Both the position numbers and the translations under genes were made by a program. From the NCBI GenBank assembly GCA_016710525.1, contig JADJVQ010000016.1:26639-90638 (forward strand): 64,000 bases of DNA, written 5' to 3'. The number at the start of each line of letters is the position of its first letter. Within the stretch, counting starts at the first letter, position 1. Shown here in pieces: positions 35,628-45,976 of this stretch. The DNA is from Burkholderiaceae bacterium (GTDB lineage: Bacteria; Pseudomonadota; Gammaproteobacteria; Burkholderiales; Burkholderiaceae_E). The notes under the pieces are model-generated. The model had not been told where the DNA came from. It worked only from the letters and a program-made list of their open reading frames with translations, and did not search any database.

Positions 35628-36617
35628 TCAGGGCGAGCGCAGGCCCAGCATCCAGATCACGAACGACACGCTGACCAGCGACAGGAAAGTCCCGACCAGG
35701 ATCGCGGCACTGATGTCGCGGGCATCGACCCGGTAACGCTCGGCGATGATGAACGTGTTGCTGGCCGCCGGCAGGCTGGCTGCCAGCACGCCGATGGCGG
35801 CCGCATGATGGTCGACACCGAGCACGCCATACAGCAGCAGCGCTGCCAGCGCCGGGTGCGCGACCAGCTTGAGCAGCATCAGGCCCGTCACGGTCCGATC
35901 GACTACGATGCGCCGATCGCCCAGCGAGGCGCCGATGGCGAACAGCGCGCACGGCCCAGCGGCGGCGCCCAGGATACGGCTGAAGTTGTCGAGCACGCCC
36001 GGCAGCGGCTGCGCCCAGAGGGACCACAGCAGGCCGAGCGCGATCGCCACGACCAGCGGACTGCGGGCCAGCCCGAGCGCGACAGTTTTCGTGACCGGTA
36101 CGCGGCGCTCGCCGCGGACCGCCGGCCGGCCGCGGCGCCGGTCCAGTTCGAGCAGCGCGATGCCCAGCGTGATGACCAGGAAGATGTCGCAGATCATGGC
36201 CAGGATCAGTGTGGGCAGATAGTCTCGGCCCAGTTCGAGAACCAGTGGAATGCCCAGATAACCGATGTTGCCGTGAGCGGTATTCAGACCGAAGGCGGTG
36301 GCCTGGGAGCCAGCCGCGGCGCGGGCCTGCGGATCGTCGTCGCGCCAGCCGGTGCGCGGGGGCAGGGCGGCGCTGCGGGTGAACAGGAACACCGCCACCG
36401 TGGCAAGGGCATAGCCGAGCGCGAAGCGCCCATCGCTGAAACTGGCCGGCTTCTGGGTGGCGACGACCCGGAACAGCATCGCGGGCAGTGCGAAGAAGAA
36501 CACGAAGGCGTTGATGCCCTGGACGGCCCGGGCGGGCAGCAGCTGCCAGCGCTGTCCGAAGAAACCGCAGAATACCAATGCGAATACGGGGAGGGTGACT
36601 TCGAGTACGCGCAACAT
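35628..36617 (-). CDS. AEC-family transporter (auxin-efflux-carrier type)
   Basis: 329 aa with about ten hydrophobic segments in two five-helix halves, typical of AEC carriers that move small carboxylates or similar anions. The start MLRVLEVTLPVFALVFCGFFGQRW and the segment AFGLNTAHGNIGYLGIPLVLELG, with the conserved G-N-x-G-(Y)-L-G-I-P, are diagnostic. I choose the ATG at 36617; upstream in-frame sequence overlaps the divergent beta-propeller gene. Substrate cannot be told. Confidence 0.88.
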   Translation of the reverse strand: MLRVLEVTLPVFALVFCGFFGQRWQLLPARAVQGINAFVFFFALPAMLFRVVATQKPASFSDGRFALGYALATVAVFLFTRSAALPPRTGWRDDDPQARAAAGSQATAFGLNTAHGNIGYLGIPLVLELGRDYLPTLILAMICDIFLVITLGIALLELDRRRGRPAVRGERRVPVTKTVALGLARSPLVVAIALGLLWSLWAQPLPGVLDNFSRILGAAAGPCALFAIGASLGDRRIVVDRTVTGLMLLKLVAHPALAALLLYGVLGVDHHAAAIGVLAASLPAASNTFIIAERYRVDARDISAAILVGTFLSLVSVSFVIWMLGLRSP

Positions 36618-36699
36618 GGGCAGGCCTGGATGCGGCAGTCTAATAGAATGGCGGCCGGGGCGTTGCGGCGTGGTTCCTCTTTCCAATCGGGTTGACCAC

Positions 36700-37680
36700 A
36701 TGAAACCGTGGTCTTTCTTGCGCCGACTTTCCGGCATGCTCGCGCTGGCGCTCGTCTGCGCGGGCGCTTCGGCCCAGGCGCAAGTGGCGATCGTCCTCAA
36801 TTCGCGCGATGCCACGGTGTCCCTGGTCGACCAGAAGACCCTGACGGAAGTCGGCCGGGTCGATGTCGGCAAGGAGCCTCATCACCTGTACCTCAAGCCC
36901 GACGGCAAGAGCCTGATCGTGGCCAACGCGATCAGCAACGACCTGCATTTCCTGGATCCGGTCAGCGGCCAGGTGCAGCGCCGGGTGCGCAACATCGACG
37001 ATCCCTACCAGATCGCGTTTTCCCCCGACAACAAGTGGTTCGTGTCGGTCGGGCTGCGGCTGGACCGGGTCGATCTGTACCGCTACGACGGTGCCGATCT
37101 CACGCTGGCGCGCCGCGTGCCCGTGGGCAAGGCGCCCAGCCATGTCTGGTTCTCCGCCGACAGCCGGTTTGCCTTCGTGACCCTGCAGGACAGCGACGAA
37201 ATCGGGGCGATCGACCTGTCGACGCAGACGCTCGCCTGGAAGATGAAGGTGGGCCGCCAGCCCGCCGGCATCGTGGTCACACCGGACGATCGTCACCTGA
37301 TGGTCGGCATCATGGGCGAGGACTATGTCGAGGTGATCGACTGGCGGGCCCGCAAGAGCGTGGCCAGGATCCGTACCGGCAAGGGTGCGCATAATTTTCG
37401 CGGCGCCGGCGATCGGCGTCACCTGTACGTGTCCAATCGGGTGGACAACACCGTGTCCAAGATCGATATGGGCACGCTGCAGGTCGTGCAGACCATCGCG
37501 GTGCCGGGCGGGCCCGATTGCATGGAAATCACCGCCGATGGCCGCCAGATGTGGGTCACCTCGCGCTTCGCCCGTCAGGTCACCGTCGTCGATCTGGTGG
37601 CCGGCAAGGTCGTCCGGGCCATTCCGGTCGGCCGATCGCCCCACGGGGTCTACCTCCACAACCGGGCGCCCGTCCTCTGA
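36700..37680 (+). CDS. Exported YVTN-type beta-propeller protein
   Basis: 326 aa. A signal peptide (about 1-25, cleavage near AGASAQ) precedes repeated seven-bladed propeller units: GKEPHHLYLKPDGKSLIVAN, GKAPSHVWFSADSRFAFVT, GRQPAGIVVTPDDRHLMVG and GRSPHGVYLHN. Such proteins are periplasmic and often partner with redox or surface proteins; the role here is unknown. Its stop overlaps the ATG of the downstream polysaccharide-deacetylase gene (TGATG), so the two are translationally coupled and probably act together. Confidence 0.88.
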   Translation: MKPWSFLRRLSGMLALALVCAGASAQAQVAIVLNSRDATVSLVDQKTLTEVGRVDVGKEPHHLYLKPDGKSLIVANAISNDLHFLDPVSGQVQRRVRNIDDPYQIAFSPDNKWFVSVGLRLDRVDLYRYDGADLTLARRVPVGKAPSHVWFSADSRFAFVTLQDSDEIGAIDLSTQTLAWKMKVGRQPAGIVVTPDDRHLMVGIMGEDYVEVIDWRARKSVARIRTGKGAHNFRGAGDRRHLYVSNRVDNTVSKIDMGTLQVVQTIAVPGGPDCMEITADGRQMWVTSRFARQVTVVDLVAGKVVRAIPVGRSPHGVYLHNRAPVL

Positions 37681-38461
37681 TGTCAGCGCTGGCACTGCCC
37701 CTGACATGTGCGCTGGCGCTCGCGATCGGCTGGCCGGATCGGCCGGGGCCGCCGCCGAATGCCGGGGCAAGGTCTACCTGACCCTGGATACCGGCAGCAT
37801 GAGCCAGGCGGAGCTGATCGCGCAGACCCTCCGGCGCCACGCCGTGCCGGCCACCTTCTTCCTGGCCAACGAGCCGACGACCCGCGGCGACCATTCGCTG
37901 GACGACAGCTGGGCGCCCTACTGGAAGGCGCGGGCGGCCGAGGGGCATGCGTTCGGATCGCACACCTTCGATCATGTCTACCTGCGGCCGGTTGCCGATC
38001 CGGCCGATGGCGCGGTCGTGATGGCCAAACCGCAGTTCGGCGCGCGGGCCGGCCGCCAGGTGCGCTGGGATGCCGCGGCCCTGTGCGAAGAAATCCGCCG
38101 TGTCGACGCCCGCTTGCGGCAGCTGGCCGGGCGCGGGGTCGATCCGCTGTGGCGGGCGCCGGCCGGGCGTGCGCCCGCCTCGGCGCGGACCGCGGCGAGC
38201 GCCTGCGGGTTCGCCCATGTGCACTGGTCGCCCGCCGGTTTCCTGGGCGACGAGCTCCCCTCCGAAACCCACCCCAATCGGCGCCTTCTCGAGCAGGCGC
38301 TGGCCACGATTTCGCCGGGCGATATTCTGGTGGCGCACCTGGGCATCTGGTCGCGCAAGGACCCCTATGCGCCGATGCTCGATCCCCTGATTGCCGGCCT
38401 GAAGGCCAAGGGCCTGTGTTTCGCGACCCTGCTCGAGCATCCTGACTATGCGCGCCGCTGA
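37680..38461 (+). CDS. Polysaccharide deacetylase family protein (frameshifted)
   Basis: The NodB-type domain is in one frame (KVYLTLDTGSMSQ with the metal-binding Asp, GHAFGSHTFDHVYL with the His pair, LWRAPAG, DILVAHLG). The ATG at 37680, coupled to the beta-propeller stop, and a signal peptide (SALALPLTCALALAIG) are in another frame that stops at 37781. Restoring one missing base near 37728-37745 joins them into 260 aa with a likely signal cleavage after AGAAA. It would deacetylate a cell-wall or exopolysaccharide in the periplasm. Gene break or assembly error. Confidence 0.8.
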
Positions 38462-38494
38462 TCGCTTTTGCTTCGTCGCGGTTCGGCCATTGCC

Positions 38495-39529
38495 ATGACG
38501 ATCCTCGATGGCCTCATGTCGATGATTGCCCGGACGCAGGGCTGGCTGCACGAGCAGCTGGTCCAGCCGGTGCTGTTCGAACTGGGCATGATGCGCTTCG
38601 CCGAACAGGCGTTCGACTCGATCGAGTGGGTGCTGGTCGGGCTGCTCGAGATTGCCCTGCTCGCGCTGATCCTCACGCCGCTGGAGCGCCGGTACCCGGT
38701 CGAACCGGTCAGCGACCCGCGCGCCGTTCGCACCGACGTTCTCTACACGCTGCTGCACCGGCTGGGCGCGGTGCCGCTGGCCGCGTTCGCCCTGTTCACG
38801 CCGGGGTTCGACTGGCTCGAGGGCGAACTGCGTCTGCTCGGGTTTTCGCGCATGAACCTCGACCAGGTCTGGCCCGGTGTGACCGATGTCGCCTGGGTGA
38901 GCTTTCTGATCTATCTGGTGGTGCTCGATGGACTCGACTACTGGATGCACCGCGCTCAGCACGCCTGGTCCTGGTGGTGGGCGCTGCATGCCGTGCATCA
39001 CAGCCAGCGCCAGATGACTTTCTGGAGCGATGACCGCAATCACCTGGCCGACGACCTGTTGCGCGATGGTCTGCTGGCCGTCGCGGCGCTGGCCATCGGT
39101 GTGGCGCCCGATCAGTTCATCGCGCTGGTGGTGGCTTCGCGGGTGCTGCAAAGCCTTCAGCACGCCAATCTGCGCTGGTCCTGGGGGCGATGGGGCGGAC
39201 GCCTGCTGGTCAGCCCGGGCTTTCATCGCCGCCATCACGGGATCGGCGTCGGGCACGAGGGGCCGGCCGGAGGCTGCAACTTCGCCGTGCTCTTCCCGGT
39301 CTGGGACCTGCTGTTTCGCACGGCCGACTTCCGCCCCGGTCTGGAGCCGACCGGCATTCGCGATCAGCTGACCGGGCGCGACTATGGCGCGGGATTCTGG
39401 GCACAGCAGTGGCTGGCCATTCCGCGTCTGTTCGCGGCCATGCGCGCCGCGCTGCCGGGTCGACCTTCCGGCGAAGGCGGTGGCGGTGGCGGTGGCGGTG
39501 GCGCGGCCGGCCCGCTGCGGCCCCGATAG
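38495..39529 (+). CDS. Sterol desaturase / fatty acid hydroxylase family membrane protein
   Basis: 344 aa. Several membrane segments frame the histidine clusters of the di-iron hydroxylase superfamily: HRAQH, HAVHHS and HRRHH. These enzymes hydroxylate or desaturate lipids with O2. The ATG at 38495 is used; a TTG at 38468 is possible. The C-terminus ends in a run of about nine glycines coded by a GGCGGT repeat. The substrate is unknown; betaproteobacterial members often act on membrane lipids. Confidence 0.9.
   Translation: MTILDGLMSMIARTQGWLHEQLVQPVLFELGMMRFAEQAFDSIEWVLVGLLEIALLALILTPLERRYPVEPVSDPRAVRTDVLYTLLHRLGAVPLAAFALFTPGFDWLEGELRLLGFSRMNLDQVWPGVTDVAWVSFLIYLVVLDGLDYWMHRAQHAWSWWWALHAVHHSQRQMTFWSDDRNHLADDLLRDGLLAVAALAIGVAPDQFIALVVASRVLQSLQHANLRWSWGRWGGRLLVSPGFHRRHHGIGVGHEGPAGGCNFAVLFPVWDLLFRTADFRPGLEPTGIRDQLTGRDYGAGFWAQQWLAIPRLFAAMRAALPGRPSGEGGGGGGGGGAAGPLRPR
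39476..39503 (+). repeat. GGCGGT microsatellite at the end of the hydroxylase gene
   Basis: Four to five copies of GGCGGT coding for poly-glycine, about nine residues, directly before the C-terminal AAGPLRPR. In-frame length change here would only alter the glycine tail. Confidence 0.85.
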
Positions 39530-39533
39530 CGGC

Positions 39534-40328
39534 ATGGCGATGCAGCGCGTCCTGTCCGCATTCCTGCGCGCCCTGGTCAGCCAGTTGCACCCGAAGATGC
39601 TCGGGCTGCTGCTGCTTCCCTTCGCGATGGCGCTGGTCTTCTGGATCCTGGTCGCCTGGTGGATCTGGGATCCCCTGAACGACTGGCTGCGTGACGCGCT
39701 GTTCGGTGCGACCCGCAGTGGCCTGGTTGCCGGATGGATCGATGCGACCGGTGTCAGCGGCTGGGGGGCCTGGCTGAGCGCGCTGGTGGCCGTCCTGCTG
39801 CTCGCTCCGCTGATGTTCGTGGCGGCACTGATCGCCGTCTCCGTGGCCGCGATGCCGATCGTCAATCGCCACCTCAGCCAATCGGCATACCGGGACGTCA
39901 GCCGGGGAGGCGGATGGTCGGTGGCGCAGAGTCTGTGGGTCGCGGCGTCCGGAGTCGCCGTTTTTGGGCTCGGTTATGTGCTGACGATGCCGCTGTGGCT
40001 GGTCCCGCTGCTGGGCCTGCTGGTGCCCTGGTTGTGGTGGAGCTGGCTGACCGCGCGGATCATGCGCTTCGACAGCCTGGTCGAACACGCCGACGCATTC
40101 GAGCGCGATGCCCTGATCGGGCAGCATCGCCGCGAATACCTGGCGCTCGCGCTGCTGGTCACCGCCCTGAATTACGTGCCGCCGCTGTTCCTGATCACGC
40201 CGGTGCTGTCGGCACTGGCATTCGGGCACTTCTCCCTGTCTGCGCTTCGCCAGCTTCGAGCGCAGCGCGAGGGGCAGCAGCAGCGGATCGCGGATCGGGA
40301 TCCCCCGCCACCGCGGGCCATCCGCTGA
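39534..40328 (+). CDS. EI24-domain membrane protein
   Basis: 264 aa with about five to six membrane segments (about 20-45, 75-105, 130-175, 205-230). The arrangement, the start VLSAFLRALVSQLHPKMLGLLLLP and the charged C-terminal tail resemble the EI24/CysZ-like family. The start is five bases after the sterol-desaturase stop. Its exact activity is unknown; a sulfate permease role (CysZ) is possible but unsupported by context. Confidence 0.75.
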   Translation: MAMQRVLSAFLRALVSQLHPKMLGLLLLPFAMALVFWILVAWWIWDPLNDWLRDALFGATRSGLVAGWIDATGVSGWGAWLSALVAVLLLAPLMFVAALIAVSVAAMPIVNRHLSQSAYRDVSRGGGWSVAQSLWVAASGVAVFGLGYVLTMPLWLVPLLGLLVPWLWWSWLTARIMRFDSLVEHADAFERDALIGQHRREYLALALLVTALNYVPPLFLITPVLSALAFGHFSLSALRQLRAQREGQQQRIADRDPPPPRAIR

Positions 40329-40346
40329 GAACACTGAGGACGCCCC

Positions 40347-41132
40347 ATGCGTTTTGGACTGATCATCATCGGCGACGAAATCCTGTCGGGCAAACGGCAG
40401 GACAAGCACTTCGCGAAGATCCTCGGGCTGCTCGACGCCCGCGGGCTCGAGCTGTCGTCGGTTGTCTACCTCGGTGACGAGCGCGACCGCCTGAGCGCCG
40501 CCTTGCGCGCGTCGTTTGCAGCCGGCGAGCCCGTGCTGTCGTGCGGCGGCATCGGCGCGACCCCCGACGATCACACCCGCCAGGCCGCGGCCGCCGCGCT
40601 CGGCGTGCCGCTGCGCCTGCACCCGCAGGCCGAGCAACTGATCACCGAGCGCACCGTCGAGATGGCCCGCGAGGGCAAGGGCAGCACCGACATGTCGACC
40701 CCCGAGAACCGCCAGCGCCTGAAAATGGGCGAGTTCCCCGAAGGGGCGGCCATCATCCCCAATCCCTTCAACCGCATTCCCGGCTTCTCGATTCGCCAGC
40801 ATTATTTCGTCCCCGGCTTTCCGGTCATGGCCTGGCCGATGATCGAGTGGGTGCTCGATCACGACTTCGCCCACCTGCATCATCGCGAACCGCGCGGCGA
40901 ACGTTCGCTGCTGCTGTTCGAAGTGCCCGAATCGGCGGCCACGCCGCTGATGGAGGCCATCGAAGCCCGCTATCCCGGCATCAAGGTCTTTTCGCTGCCC
41001 TCGGTGGGCGATGCCACGCTGCGCCGGCATATCGAACTGGGCGTCAAAGGGCCGACGGCGCTGCTGGACGCCGCCTGGCGCGACCTCGAGAGTGGCGCCC
41101 GCGGCCTGGGCGAGGTCGTCCTGCCGGCGTGA
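40347..41132 (+). CDS. Molybdopterin-binding (MoCF/CinA N-terminal type) protein
   Basis: 261 aa. It carries the MoCF-biosynthesis domain: LIIIGDEILSGKRQDKHF, VLSCGGIGATPDDHTRQA and MSTPENRQRLKMGEFPEGA with IIPNPFNRIPGFSI. This is the N-terminal half of CinA-like proteins, without the nicotinamide-mononucleotide deamidase half. It lies 18 bp after the EI24-like gene. Role uncertain; may be a nucleotide-pyrophosphatase-like housekeeping enzyme. Confidence 0.88.
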   Translation: MRFGLIIIGDEILSGKRQDKHFAKILGLLDARGLELSSVVYLGDERDRLSAALRASFAAGEPVLSCGGIGATPDDHTRQAAAAALGVPLRLHPQAEQLITERTVEMAREGKGSTDMSTPENRQRLKMGEFPEGAAIIPNPFNRIPGFSIRQHYFVPGFPVMAWPMIEWVLDHDFAHLHHREPRGERSLLLFEVPESAATPLMEAIEARYPGIKVFSLPSVGDATLRRHIELGVKGPTALLDAAWRDLESGARGLGEVVLPA

Positions 41133-41248
41133 TTCGGCCCCCCAGTCTGGCGGGTTCGAACCCTCGCCGGAGCAGCGTTCGATTCATCCGAACACGGGGC
41201 TTGTCGGCCTGCGTGCCGGCTCGCATACTGCGCAGCCATGACTGCGGG

Positions 41249-42073
41249 GTGCGTGTGAGGCAGATCGTCGACCGGATCGGGGCCATCCTGGCGCTGTACT
41301 CGTTCGAGCAGCCGGAATGGGGCGTGAGCGAGATCGGCGCGCGCCTGGGGCTGCCCAAGAGCAGCGTCAGCGAACTGCTCGCGAGTCTGGCGGCCCAGGG
41401 CATCGTCGAGCGCACGCCCCGCGGCCGCTACCGGCTCGGCTGGCGCCTGTTCGAGTTGAACCACGTGCTGCTCGAATCCAAGCCGCTGGTGCGCGAGGCC
41501 CGCCGCGGCATGCAGGAACTGGTCGAGCGTCACGGCGAGTCGAGCCACCTGATGGTGCTCGACCGCCATCAGGCGGTGATCGTCGAGAAGGTCCAGGCCA
41601 CGCTGGCCACCCAGATCCTGATGTCGCGCGTCGGACTGCGCCTGCCGGCCCATTGTTCGGCCTGCGGCAAGCTGCTGCTGGCCTGGCGGTCCTGGGACGA
41701 CGTTGCCCGAATGTTCGAGCAGGTCGAACTGGTTCGTTTCACGCCGGCGACGCTGGTCGATCTCGATGCGCTGTCCGTCGAACTGCGGATGATCCGCCAG
41801 ACGGGAGTGGCCTTCGATCACGAAGAGATCGTGCCGGGTCTGTCCTGCGTGGCGGCCCCCGTGCGCGACGAGACGGGCGAACCGGTCGCCGGCATCAGCC
41901 TGTCGGTGCCGACCTACCGCTTTGTCGGCGGGGAAGACGCCTACGTGCGGCTGATCGCCAATACCGCCTATCGCATTTCCTGCCGGCTCGGCTATGCCGG
42001 GCCCCCGCCCGATGCCATCGATCTCGACCGGGCTGTGACCAGCCAGCCCGGCGCGGTCATGGCGCGTCCCTGA
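41249..42073 (+). CDS. IclR family transcriptional regulator
   Basis: 274 aa. The N-terminal winged helix (IVDRIGAILALYSFEQPEWGVSEIGARLGLPKSSVSELLASLA) is followed by the ligand-binding IclR domain (about 95-260; RYRLGWRLFELN, HLMVLDRHQAVIVEKV, GLSCVAAPVRDETGEPVAGISLSVP). No ATG fits; GTG at 41249 or 41255 are candidates. It is 20 bp upstream of the indolepyruvate oxidoreductase gene on the same strand and is probably its regulator. Confidence 0.9.
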   Translation: MRVRQIVDRIGAILALYSFEQPEWGVSEIGARLGLPKSSVSELLASLAAQGIVERTPRGRYRLGWRLFELNHVLLESKPLVREARRGMQELVERHGESSHLMVLDRHQAVIVEKVQATLATQILMSRVGLRLPAHCSACGKLLLAWRSWDDVARMFEQVELVRFTPATLVDLDALSVELRMIRQTGVAFDHEEIVPGLSCVAAPVRDETGEPVAGISLSVPTYRFVGGEDAYVRLIANTAYRISCRLGYAGPPPDAIDLDRAVTSQPGAVMARP

Positions 42074-42093
42074 TTCCACTGAAGGTTGCCGCC

Positions 42094-45000
42094 ATGAACA
42101 TGCCCACCGACCCCGGCCTGCGCGAGGTTTCCCTGGACGACAAGTACGACGCCAGCGAGGGGCGGGTGTACATCACCGGTACCCAGGCCCTGGTGCGCCT
42201 GCCGCTGATGCAGCGCGAACGCGATCTGGCCGCGGGCCTGAACACGGCCGGTTATATCAGCGGCTACCGGGGCTCGCCGGTCGGGGGTTACGACCAGGCG
42301 CTCTGGAAAGCCCGCAAGCAGCTTGAGTCGCACCACATCCGATTCGTGCCCGGGCTGAACGAAGATCTCGCCGCGACCGCGATCTGGGGCACCCAGCAGG
42401 TCAACAGTTTTCCGGGCGCCAAATACGACGGCATTTTCTCGATCTGGTACGGCAAGGGGCCGGGGGTCGATCGCAGTGGCGATGCGTTCCGGCACGCCAA
42501 CCAGGCCGGCACGTCGCGCCACGGCGGCGTGCTGGCGGTGGGCGGCGACGACCACGGCGCCAAGTCCTCGACTGTCGCTGCGCAGACCGACTTCATCTTC
42601 AGCGCGGTCAGTATCCCGGTGCTGGCCCCGGCGACCATCCAGGACTACATCGACCTGGGCCTGCACGGGTTCGCACTGTCGCGGTTCTCGGGGCTGTGGG
42701 TCGGCATGAAGGCGGTCACCGACACCATCGAGACGGCCGGCATCGTCGAGGTCGGTGCGTCGCGCGTCCTGCCGGTTCTGCCGGTCCTGTCCGACATGCC
42801 GCCCGAGGGCTTGAACCTGCGCCTGCCCGAGGACCCCTTCCTCAAGCTCGAAGAGCGCCTGGCGCGATACAAGCTGCCGGCCGCCCTGGCCTACGGACGT
42901 GCCAACCGGCCTCGACGCCAATGTGTTCGGTCGCGACGACCAGCACCAGGGCGGCGGCCCCTGCCGCCTTGCGATCGTCAGCACCGGCAAGAGCTGGCTC
43001 GACGTGATGCAGGCACTGGCCGACCTGGGCATCGACGATGCCAGTGCCCGGCGCATCGGCCTGAAGGTCTACAAGGTGGCCATGCCCTGGCCGCTAGAGC
43101 CGCAGGGCATCCGCGAATTCTGCGCCGGCGCGGCCGAGGTGCTGGTGATCGAAGAGAAGCGATCGCTGATCGAAGCCCAGATCAAGGAGCATCTGTACGA
43201 CCTGGCCGAACGTCCGCGGGTGGTCGGCAAGCGCGACGAGCAGGGCGCGCCCTGTGTGCCCGACTTCGGCGAACTGTCGCCGGTGCTGTGCGCGCGCCTG
43301 ATCGCCGCGCGGCTGCGGCTGCTGGCCGACAGCAGCCCCGCCGACGAGCAGCGCGGTGTGTACGCCGACGATGTCCGGGCGCGCGTCGACGCCCGGCTGG
43401 CCATTCTCGAGGCCAAGGAGCGTGGCGGCGCGCGGCACTTCGAGATCATCGAGCGCATTCCGTACTTCTGTTCCGGCTGCCCGCACAACAGCTCGACCAA
43501 GGTGCCCGAGGGCTCGCGCGCCGGCGCGGGTATCGGCTGTCATTACATGGCGCAGTGGATGGACCGCTCCACCTCCACGTTCACCCAGATGGGTGGCGAG
43601 GGCATGAACTGGGTCGGACAGGCGCCCTTCACAAAGACCCCGCACATCTTCCAGAACCTGGGGGACGGCACCTACAACCACTCGGGCGCGCTGGCGATCC
43701 GGCATGCGGTGGCCACCGGCACCCGCATGACCTACAAGATCCTGTTCAACGATGCGGTGGCGATGACCGGCGGGCAGACCCATGACAGCCAGCTGACGCC
43801 GGGCGCGATCGCCCGCCAGGTGCGCGCCGAGGGGGTCCGCAAGGTGGTGGTGGTGACCGACGAGCCCCAGAAGTATCCGGCCGGTTACTTCGAGCGCGAC
43901 GTCGCGGTCCACCATCGCAGCGAGCTCGATACCGTGCAGCGTCTGCTGCGCGAAGAAGAGGGCGTCACGGTCCTGATCTACGACCAGACCTGCGCCGCCG
44001 AAAAGCGGCGCCGGCGCAAGCGCGGCGCGTTCCCCGATCCCGATCGGCGTGCCTTCATCAACGAATCGGTCTGCGAGGGCTGCGGCGATTGTGGCGTGCA
44101 GTCCAACTGCGTGTCGATCGAGCCGGTCGAGACCGAGTTCGGCCGCAAGCGCGCGATCAATCAGTCCTCGTGCAACAAGGACTTCTCGTGCGTCAACGGC
44201 TTTTGCCCGAGTTTCGTCACAGTCGAAGGGGGGCGCGTGCGCCGCGGCAAGGGCGCCGAGGTGGCGCAGGACGCCGCCGCGATCGGTCTGCCCGATGTGG
44301 TTCTGCCGGCCTTCGACGATGCCTATTCGCTGCTGGTCACGGGCATCGGCGGCACTGGCGTGGTCACGATCGGTCAGATCCTCGGAATGGCGGCGCACCT
44401 GGAGGGCAAGGGTGTGACCGTGCTCGACATGGCGGGGCTGGCGCAAAAGAACGGCGCGGTCATGAGTTTCGTGCGCTTCGCCCGTTCGCCCGATCGGCTG
44501 TTCGCGCCGCGCATCGGCACGGCCAGCGCGGATGCGGTGCTGGGCTGCGACATCGTCGTCACGGCCAGCAAGGACGCGCTGGCGCGGATGGCGCCCGGCC
44601 GAACACGGGTGGTCGCCAACGTCGCCAGCACGCCGACCGCCGATTTCACCCGCAATGCCGACTGGAAATTCCCGCTGGGCAGCATGGAGGGTGCGATCGC
44701 GGCCGCGGCCGGGCTCGAGGCGGCGTCATTCGTCGACGCCACCCGGCTGGCCAATGGCCTGATGGGGGACGCCATTGCGGCCAATATGTTCATGCTCGGC
44801 TATGCGTTCCAGAAGGGCCTGATTCCGGTGTCGGCACGCTCGATCGATCGGGCCATCGAATTGAACGAAGTGGCGGTCGAGTCGAATCGCCGCGCCTTGC
44901 TGTGGGGGCGGCGCGCGGCGGCCGATCTGGCACAGGTCGAAGCCGTGGCGGCGCCGCCGGCGTCGCTGCCGGTCAATCGGAAGCGCTCGGAGTCGCTCGA

Positions 45001-45742
45001 CGAACTGATTGCGCGCCGGGTCGACTTCCTCACCGACTACCAGGACGAGGCCTGGGCCCGGCGGTATCTGGCGCTGGTCGAGAAGGTGCGCCATGCCGAG
45101 CGGGCGCTGGGCGCCGCGCCGCTGCCGGCGCTCGAGCCGGGGGAAGTCCGGCGCGATCTGCGCGGCGAGACCGCGGGCACGATCGGGCAATGGCCGCTGA
45201 CCGAGGCCGTGGCCAGTTACTTCTTCAAGCTGATGTCGTACAAGGACGAATACGAGGTCGCCCGGCTCTACACCCGGCCCGAGTTCAGCGCACGATTGCG
45301 CGAACAGTTCGAAGGCGAACCGCGCCTGCAGTTTCATCTGGCGCCGCCCCTGCTGGCCAAGCGCAAGCCCAATGGTGAATTGATCAAGCAGGTCTACGGA
45401 CCCTGGGTGTTGCCGGTTTTCCGGGTGCTGGCGCGCCTTCGCCGCCTGCGGGGCACCGCGCTCGATGTGTTCGGACGCACCGCGGAGCGGCGCGGCGAGC
45501 GCGCCCTGATCGACGAATACGAGCGCACCATCGGCGCGCTGCTCGATCGGCTGACACCCGAGCGCCGCGCGCTGGCGATCGAACTGGCCAGCGTGCCGGA
45601 ACAGATCCGCGGCTTCGGGCACGTCAAGGAGCGTCACCTGGTGACGGCCCGTGCGCTGCGCGAGCAGTTGCTGGCCCGCTACCAGGCCGATGCGCCGCCG
45701 GTCGGCCGGTCGGCGGAACTCGCCGGCGCGGTGGGCGACTGA
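42094..45742 (+). CDS. Fused indolepyruvate ferredoxin oxidoreductase (frameshifted)
   Basis: Large fused IorA/IorB-type enzyme that oxidatively decarboxylates aryl- or related 2-oxo acids to acyl-CoA. The N-terminal thiamine-pyrophosphate domain (TAGYISGYRGSPVGGYDQAL, FVPGLNEDLAATAIWGTQQV) is in one frame to about 42905. The rest is in the next: LDANVFGRDDQHQGG, a GGAIG-like thiamine region, a ferredoxin-like cysteine cluster CEGCGDCGVQSNC and the gamma domain TGIGGTGVVTIGQILG. Removing one extra C of AACCGG at 42904-42908 gives 1215 aa, normal size. Cotranscribed with the IclR gene. Break probably an assembly insertion. Confidence 0.87.
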
Positions 45743-45877
45743 GGGCAGCGCGGGCCCGGCGGTGACACGCCGCGGCCGGGCCTGACGCGGGGCGTCACCG
45801 TGCCGGACCCTGCCGCGGCAGCCGTCCCATGTCGGTGACGCTCAGGGGAGCGGCTCGGCTGATATTTCCGAACGCCC

Positions 45878-45912
45878 AAAATAAAACAGCCCGGTTCGCG
45901 AGAACCGGGCTG
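45878..45912 (-). terminator. Strong terminator after the phasin gene
   Basis: An 11-bp perfect stem CAGCCCGGTTC (45887-45897) / GAACCGGGCTG (45902-45912) with a GCGA loop. On the reverse strand it is followed by TTTTATTTT, an excellent rho-independent terminator for the phasin transcript, 64 bp past its stop. It also faces the end of the oxidoreductase gene. Confidence 0.92.
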
Positions 45913-45976
45913 AAAGCATCGCGGTGAGGAGGGTGAAGCGTCCGCGATGCCCTGAGGAGACGATCTGACGACGAGG

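Noticed and set aside
39476..39503. Phase-variable repeat in the hydroxylase gene
   Set aside because: The unit is six bases, so copy changes keep the frame.
37580..39865. Long antisense open frame across deacetylase and hydroxylase genes
   Set aside because: Crosses three forward genes that carry clear catalytic motifs; no features of its own.
43094..44446. Antisense frame inside the indolepyruvate oxidoreductase
   Set aside because: Shadow of a conserved enzyme gene.
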